NCBI GenBank assembly: GCA_947034885.2
Contig: OX344750.2
Coordinates: 4,588,001 to 4,652,000 of the forward strand
Reading direction: 5' to 3'
Source: Thuidium tamariscinum
Taxonomy: Eukaryota > Streptophyta > Bryopsida > Hypnales > Thuidiaceae
DNA: 64,000 nt
Notes under the pieces: generated by a model
The model's database searches: none
The model's input: only the letters and a program-made list of their open reading frames with translations
What the model was told of the DNA's origin: nothing
Translations under genes and position numbers: made by a program
Shown: positions 58,017 through 64,000 of the stretch, piece after piece
Layout of the letters: each line of letters opens with the position of its first letter
Numbering within the stretch: position 1 is the first letter of the stretch

Positions 58017-61000
58017 ATAGTTTTGAATACTACCTTCTATACGTTATGGGGCCACAGAAAGAAGGCATGAAACTAAATGAAACTCACATTATAGTTAATC
58101 ATAAATTGTGTGAAATGAGGGACCAAGAGTTAGAGTTTGAGATAAACACAGGACAAAACTCCTTGAAGCACTAAAACTTGGCCAGTCTAATGGATGTTGG
58201 TGGTATATTTGTTTTATTACCATTCTTAGTTAAACCTTCTTCTAACATCCATGTTACAAATTGGGGAGACCTTTATGATTAACTCTATTGTGCTAAAAAA
58301 AGCTTTTGGCAGGTTCACTCTTTGTGCTAGGATGTGTCCTAAACCTAACTTTAGGAAGGAATTAATCAATGTGATTAATCCCCAATATACAATTTAGTAC
58401 TAGAATGATTATTTAGATGCACTCTTGAATAAGAAGAGAACTGGGGATCAAATGGAGGGTGAAATTTCATTAATTTAAGGATATTAACTGTGATATTACG
58501 ATGCATCTAATTCATTCACCATTCAGTTTAATTGAGTATCAATAATCACACACGGGGAAATCCTTCTAATAATTATCCTCTGCTTGAATTTTTGAACCGA
58601 AAATTCCAACCAAGGACAAGATCAGAAGCATGCCTGAGGGTGTTTGCTCTCACCAAATTTGGCTCTGGTAGCCTGCAAATTTCTCCACAGCTCTCTCTAG
58701 GGATCTCATAAAATCCACACTGCTAAACATTGGTTTAAATTCCTTGAATGAACTAGTATTCTCTACCCAAACAACTACTAACGGTGACAAACGAGAATCT
58801 TAGCAACCGAGTCTTTAATTTGCAGTGGAAATTCAATGCAACAAGATCTCGACTTTGACTTAGAGCAAGAAAGCACAGAAGTCAAAGAAGATGGAAGATG
58901 AGAAATTCTTACCAAAACTTTTGCCCAGTCGAACACCCAGATTGCCAAAGACTAGAAGCTTGCAAATGGAATTCACTCGGCATCAATGTCTGGGAAGTAC
59001 TGGCAGCTAGTAACAAATGAGCCGATCAACTTCGTAACTTGACAGATTGAAATTAAAACCATTAGGCAGTAAAATCGGATGCAATAGAAAGAAGCCAGAA
59101 ATTAACTGGGCAATAAAAAAATAGGCAGAAAATTAGCTCTGTTGCTTCAAAGAAGAACGGAAATTCACTGATTAGAATTCAAGAAAAACGGATATCAACA
59201 GATCTCCCGAAGGTATGACTGGATTTTGGCTGATGTATCCTACAACAACCAGTTATCAATAGTAAAATCAGGTTTAGGGTTTGCAAGCAACAGCTATGCT
59301 CCCCGCCTCCAACTTCCCGCCTCTCGCGTTATGCAGTTTTGCTTGACACCTTTGCAGTATTGCTTCTCGCAATCCCGCCTCCTTGCTTACATTCTTGTAT
59401 GACTCTGTTGCTCTTTGCTCTCCAATCTGTTGTGCTTATTGTTTCTCCATTCATGCTTTCATTGTGAAGAGAAAGAACGGTGTCGTGAGGTCGAAGTAGT
59501 TTTTGATCCACTTGTTAGATCAGGTTTCGAATTCATGAGTCTAGGGGCTGGTCACTTACGGATCAAACTCATTGAAATTGGCGAGTTCCTGGAGAGTCAA
59601 GATCAAATCCAACTGCTACTCACTTATTAGTCAAATTCATCGGAGGTGCTTAGCAAGAGATTAAGATCAAATATTGATATTGGATCCTTTCATTCTAGCT
59701 TTGGAAAGGTAAACTCATTCATAGCTCTTTCAATCATCAAGCTTGATTTTTCATAATGTTATTGCTTGTATATGAGATTCAGAAGGGTTTTGTCATCATG
59801 TTTGTATTTTTCACAAGAGCTTTCCTTGCATGGTTATATCAAATGTCATGCGTATATTTTTTATAAACGAGATGTGCTTTTTCTTTTGGAGTTCTTACAA
59901 ATATTTCTTACTTGTAGTTTGCATTTACTTCTTCAAATCACATTCATATTAACACTCCTCTTTGGTAACTTATATTAGTTGGTTGGTTTTTTATTCAGTC
60001 TATAAGGATTTCAAACATCAGACGAAACCAAGAGGGATTGAGGGAGCTTTTCCTCTTCAAGACAAGTTGATGCCGCATGTGATCGAGACACCTTCGGCAA
60101 ATGCAAAAAAATTCTTGAATTACAGGAATCAAACAGGTAATCCTCAACCATGTGGAATATATATATTTTGTTTTTTAGACTTTCTTTGAGTCCTTAACTT
60201 CTTATTTTTGATTAGGATTAGAAGGAAAAAAATCCTTTTGACATGAAAAGAACTAGTAAATGGATTTGTTTTTTAAATATGATTTCTCACTAAGTAATGA
60301 ATTCTTTGGACAGTCATTGCCTTTCTTGGAAATACAAATATGTGAAGAGACTTATTAAAAATCACTCTATAAATTCACCTTATTAGTTGCTAAAAAATCC
60401 TTGATTGATTTTTTCTACTAATAAATTCCATACTTCTCTATTCCCTAATAAAAATTTGGAGTTACAAATCAATAATCAAGAGCTGATCTGGATGGATCAA
60501 CATTGTTGAAATCCAGTGAAGATTTTTATAGGAATGCATGATGCTTGAGATTTATATGAACAAAAAAACATTTGGTCTCTTCATCAAGCCATCAAACTTA
60601 TCACAAATCTAACTTGAATTTTGAAATTCAATTATAGAATGTTTAGTAGATCTGGAGACACCTAGTTTTAAATTGGTCTCAACTCTCAACTAGACACCTA
60701 GCTTAGCCACTAACTATTGTCCTATTAAGATTCACATGTTGGTTTTTTATTTAGTGAAATTTGCATAATAAGAATTCTTAGGAAGGTCTTCATCAAAGTA
60801 GTGGAGATTAGAGATGTTAGTATTTTTGTATTAAATTTCAGTGTTTAGATGAAGAAATTATGTTCTACAGAAATTTTCAAGATATCAATCCATCATTACA
60901 ATTAAAAATATTTCTATTGTTGCATATTTATAGGAGTTGATTTTAGCTTGAAGGAATAGAATAAAGTATATGCAATTAAATTGTATCAATGGTATTTGCA

Positions 61001-61372
61001 AGACTTGTTTTTTTAGCTTAGTTAATCAAAAGTTTTTAATAGTTGCACTCCATTGACATGTAAGTGGTGCTTGGAATGCAATCAACTATCATATTAGTGC
61101 AAGTAACAAAGTCAGATTTTGACAATGTGTATTGGTGATTTTTGCAGAAAATTCACTAGTTCATTTGCAACAATTTTCTCCTTCTCTTTGTACTGGTTGT
61201 GGAGAAACTTCTCTATGTCTTCAAGGATTTGCTCCTTTCCTTCACTTTTACTTGTACAATTGTTGAGATATTTATTTTTTAAGTTTAGTTGTTTTTTCTT
61301 TGCTGTGGTATTTTTAAATTTTTTCTTTATTGAACATTTATATAAGTCTCTTAAGTAATTCGTAATCTAATC
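58017..61372. other. Intergenic DNA, no gene seen
   Basis: Holds paralogous segment B (58660-58990). From 59500 onward it becomes AT-rich. Frames at 59415-59630, 59766-59978 and 61119-61358 are short and hydrophobic without family resemblance. Confidence 0.4.
58660..58990 (-). repeat. Paralogous segment B downstream of the second kinase
   Basis: Partner of 54560-55010. Shared anchors include TTAGCAACC, AACAAGA.CTC, AAGAAAGCACA, AAAGAAGATGGAAGATGA and TTTTGCCCAG. The minus-strand frame MPSEFHLQASSLWQ starting at about 58983 aligns codon by codon with the hydrophobic frame of segment A up to a GGTAAGAA donor-like site. Confidence 0.45.
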
Positions 61373-61890
61373 ATGGCTAAGCGTCAAAGGACCATCAGAA
61401 ATATGTTGCAATCCCCAACCAAAAGGAAAATGATTTTGCCTTGCTTGAAGCACCACAACCAACTACATCTAACAATAATAAAACTTTAAATTCTATTGAA
61501 TTGGCATCATCATTGTAGAAAGATGCATGGTATACACAATTTGATTGGATTGAATTCAGCACTTCATTAGGTAAGGTTTTTTGCAAGACATGTAAAGAAA
61601 AAGGTAGTAGATCTGTTTTTGCAAAACAAGGCTCAATAAATATAAAAGTCTCAGCCTTCCAAGATCATGCTAGGTCTGAAGAGCATAGGAGGTTAACTTG
61701 GGCCACACAATCTGGTCAAAAAATCATGGAGAAGGTCATTATAGAGTCCAATAGAACTTGTGATGAAGCCATTCTTACCCTTTTCAAGGTAGCCTACTTC
61801 ATTGGTAAAGAAACACTGCCGGGTAAATGCAAGAAACACTTGTACTATTTTCCGTCACACGTTGAATGTGGAAGTTGTATTCTAGCATAA
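61373..61890 (+). pseudogene. Decayed N-terminal part of a hAT-type transposase (TTF/BED-like zinc finger)
   Basis: An ATG at 61373 starts MAKRQRTIRNMLQS, a typical opening of this family. After a frameshift near 61425 the reading passes to another frame, meets a TAG at 61516-61518 and then stays open to 61890. The open part contains FCKTCKE (a C-x2-C pair at 61582-61593), FQDHARSEEHRR (His-x5-His) and ILTLFKVAYFIGKETLP, the order seen in plant and animal hAT proteins with a TTF-type finger. Resemblance stops near 61820, where TGCAAGAAACACTTGTACTA begins; that phrase is also the end of the repeat at 31171. The catalytic region and dimerisation domain are absent, so this is a dead fragment. 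Confidence 0.75.
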
Positions 61891-62707
61891 GTAATGCAAA
61901 AATGATCCAATGAAAACGAAATTTGGAATGAAGGTTCACATTGCCATTATGCAGCTTGTGATTTTTTTTGAATTTTTTCCAAACAAATCATCTCGGTCGA
62001 ATTGAATTTTGAATGAATGTCACAAATGCTGTTTTGGGGGTTTTTAGTACTATTGAGTACCCATAGAGAAGTCATTGGAGCTATAACTTTGGAAACTTGT
62101 TTGTGTAAGCAATATACACGTTCTCAGGAGAGGAATTTTAGAGAAATTTATTTCAGTGAGTTCCTCATGACTCTAAAGTAGGCTTCAAATAACGGCAATT
62201 ATCAGGCATTTAAAAAAAAAAAATTACTTTTTACTTTTGGCTTACCTTTCTGAACGTACCTGGCTACAATGGCCATAATTTTCCTTAATTTTTCAAGTTC
62301 ATTCCATAATTTCTAAAAATGAAAAACCGAAACTGTGTTTTTTCAAGAATAATCACAGTCTCTGGCTGAAAGTAGTAGTGCAGGGTAGTATTGAGTACTG
62401 CATAGTACTAGTGGGGCCCACCGTACACAATCAGATTTGCAGACGTGGACTGTACACGTCAGGCTCTGGCAACGCTACATGAAATCATGAACAGTGGCGT
62501 CGCTAATTGAATGCCGTGATTATCAAAGTATCGGATCAGTGCCGCCGCCTGTAATTTCCTGTGATTTGTTCTTAGGGTTTAGGGAATTTTGTATTCCGCC
62601 TTCTACACTCCTATTGTGTCGTTTAGTCACATCGTAATTTCGTTGCTGTCATGGCTGTTGTATTCTTGTATCACTTGGAATTTAGAGGGTGGACATGATT
62701 GAAAGTC
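61891..62707. other. Intergenic DNA before the last candidate gene
   Basis: Nothing coding. 62073-62090 (CATTGGAGCTATAACTTTGG) is similar to 31790-31805, suggesting more of the repeat whose end lies at 61826. GC rises from 62380 on, as expected for the promoter of the gene at 62708. TTAGGGTTTAGGG at 62573 is a telomere-like motif. Confidence 0.4.
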
Positions 62708-63487
62708 ATGGATGTCAGAAGGAGGGGAGGCCGGCCAGGTCCGCGGACTCGAGCAGTCGCGGAAGCTGCGGCAATTGAGGAACAACGACAACAGTGGAGG
62801 GAACGCCAACGTCGCAGTCGAGCTGCACAAGCAACAACAAATGAGGCAGTCGATGGCGGAAACCAACACAGAGAAGTAGATGTTCATCAAGCACTTCGAT
62901 GGGGTACCAGGAGGCACCGCACTAGTATCTGGAGACGTTCACAGAGAATTGCGGATTCTCTCATTCATTTATTAGAAAGAGTTAGAGATCCTCGTGTGTG
63001 AGCTGCTGTTTTGGACAAGGTCTTTACAAACCAGCGCATGCGTCCATTGCTTCCAAATTACTATCCCAGTCCTGTAGAAGCAAGAGCACAACGAGATATA
63101 CTACAGAACATTCGAGCGGACTTACGAGCTCTAAAAGTTCCGCATTCTTCTGGTATGTTGGCACGGAAGCGGGCGATCCTAGAAGCGGCTGTCTCAGAAT
63201 TGGATTCAGACATCTCGAACTTCCACAACATTTTAGGTACGAGGAAGGAGAATCTAGTGGCTACAGTGGAACGCTTGCAATCCGCTGCGACGGGAACATC
63301 AAGCCGATATGTAGTTCCAGCACGCAAGAAAAGAGAAGGTGGAATTTCTGAGGAAGTGAAGGCCGCTGTTATTCTTTGGTGGACTGAACAAACGAGAGTT
63401 ACTCCAAGGCGACGAGATGTGTGCCGCAAGCGATTGGGACGTAGCCTTTACGATACACATGCTGCACATCTACTTCTTGAAGGCCAG
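62708..63487 (+). CDS. Candidate gene, interrupted frame, partial; function unknown
   Basis: An ATG at 62708 opens a frame of 97 codons to a TGA at 62999-63001, and the same frame continues open past it. Two readings are possible: a premature stop, or a 72-nt intron from 62998 (GTGAGC) to 63069 (CCCAG) that removes the stop and keeps the frame. The frame ends in an exon-boundary-like CAG/GTGCGT at 63487/63488. The N-terminus is basic and Arg-rich (RRRGGRPGPRTRA), then Gln/Arg-rich and probably helical; the later part has an Ala/Leu/Glu-rich helix followed by KAAVILWWTEQTRVTPRRRD and VCRKRLG. The W-x4-T-R-x-T/S-P-x3-D-V pattern recalls uncharacterised, possibly transposon-derived plant and animal proteins, from memory only. 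Neighbouring hAT debris makes a mobile origin plausible. Confidence 0.45.
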
Positions 63488-64000
63488 GTGCGTCATTCCT
63501 TGCTAAATTCTTTTTGGGTATCTGGTAGGAAGAATTATATTTTGAATTTGTGATGCATGCCTTGCGTCAGTGTCTCTTTCTGTGTGCAATGGCGTTTCAT
63601 ATACTTCAACAATGAGAAAGGTGCAGAAGCATTTAAATCTTTAGCATAATGGAATGGAATAATAGATACACTGGTCATATAAAACAATTTCCTCCACGGA
63701 CTCAAAATTTGCTAGAAGTTTACTAACTTTAAAGACATACATTTCTTAATAGCGTTGTCTTTGTCGTTCTTCTTCAATGATTACCATCTCCATATGGTTC
63801 TATAAGCCTCTGTAATTTAGTAATTGAGTATAGTCTACAAAAACAACGCCCAATCTTGTCTGTATACTGAAGAATCAAATGCACTTCCTGTTTTTATAGC
63901 TTGTGCATCTCTATTTTCTAAACCACAGTACTATGTATTATCTTCACATATTGTGGGACTCCTATTTTCTTGAACCTATAGTACACATTCTCCTCTTTGT
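63488..64000. other. Possible intron and downstream sequence
   Basis: If the donor at 63488 is real, this is intron sequence and the next exon is here or beyond the window. I saw no clear acceptor followed by a coding frame. AT-rich and without other features. Confidence 0.35.

Noticed and set aside
1..64000. tRNA, rRNA, CRISPR or bacterial-type operon features
   Set aside because: No tRNA A/B-box pair, rRNA core sequence or regularly spaced repeat-spacer array was seen, and gene structure is eukaryotic.

Overview
This is nuclear DNA from a land plant. It is AT-rich and gene-poor, with GC-richer islands around the genes. There is no operon structure, one gene has a clear GT-AG intron, and telo-box motifs lie upstream of it. 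The repeats are typical plant types: CACTA-type MITEs, a short Helitron and a hAT transposase relic. The second kinase (an E-G-G-Q-A-E glycine loop, DFE instead of DFG, then G-T-G-F-W-R-A-P-E) recalls families I associate with mosses, liverworts and lycophytes. A non-seed plant, probably a bryophyte or lycophyte, is my best guess; nothing here proves it.

Three genes are well supported. A MAPKKK-like serine/threonine kinase runs 1783-3447 (+) without an intron. A two-exon gene at 21756-21007 (-) encodes a small basic, glycine/alanine/arginine-rich protein of unknown function; it has a TATA box and an upstream tandem duplication with three telo-boxes. A divergent TKL-like kinase runs 56427-57689 (+). 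A fourth candidate starts at 62708 (+): one frame crosses an in-frame TGA, or a possible 72-nt intron, reaches a splice-donor-like site at 63488 and may leave the window. A decayed hAT transposase lies at 61373-61890.

Much of the recognisable sequence between the genes consists of nested non-autonomous DNA transposons. (1) TTAA-flanked elements, mostly 0.9-1.0 kb, have termini near CCCCTAAAGG; eleven to twelve copies are visible (6146, 7363, 11453, 14349, 15611, 16042, 27852, 32791, 34020, 35044, 38949, 57690). The exact palindromic TTAA at both ends suggests piggyBac-like mobilisation. (2) TA-flanked elements of 157-553 bp have termini starting AGGT (5890, 18382, 19774, 30396, 32406, 33717, 36087, 37540, 40689, 51241). 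(3) Two CACTA-type MITEs are nearly complete hairpins with 3-bp target duplications (19485-19754, 27617-27768). (4) A 225-bp Helitron sits at 16348-16572. (5) G-rich-ended repeats occur near 9.2-9.7, 36.4-37.5 and 39.9-40.2 kb. Nesting gives relative ages: at 15.6-17.7 kb a Helitron lies within one TTAA element that lies within another, and at 33.7-35.8 kb one TA element holds two TTAA elements.

The genes do not form an obvious pathway. The window is best read as two signalling-kinase loci and one unknown small gene scattered through transposon-rich DNA. The region 41-51 kb is GC-richer and partly tandemly duplicated, but I found no convincing gene there. Two related segments about 4 kb apart bracket the second kinase and suggest an old local duplication.
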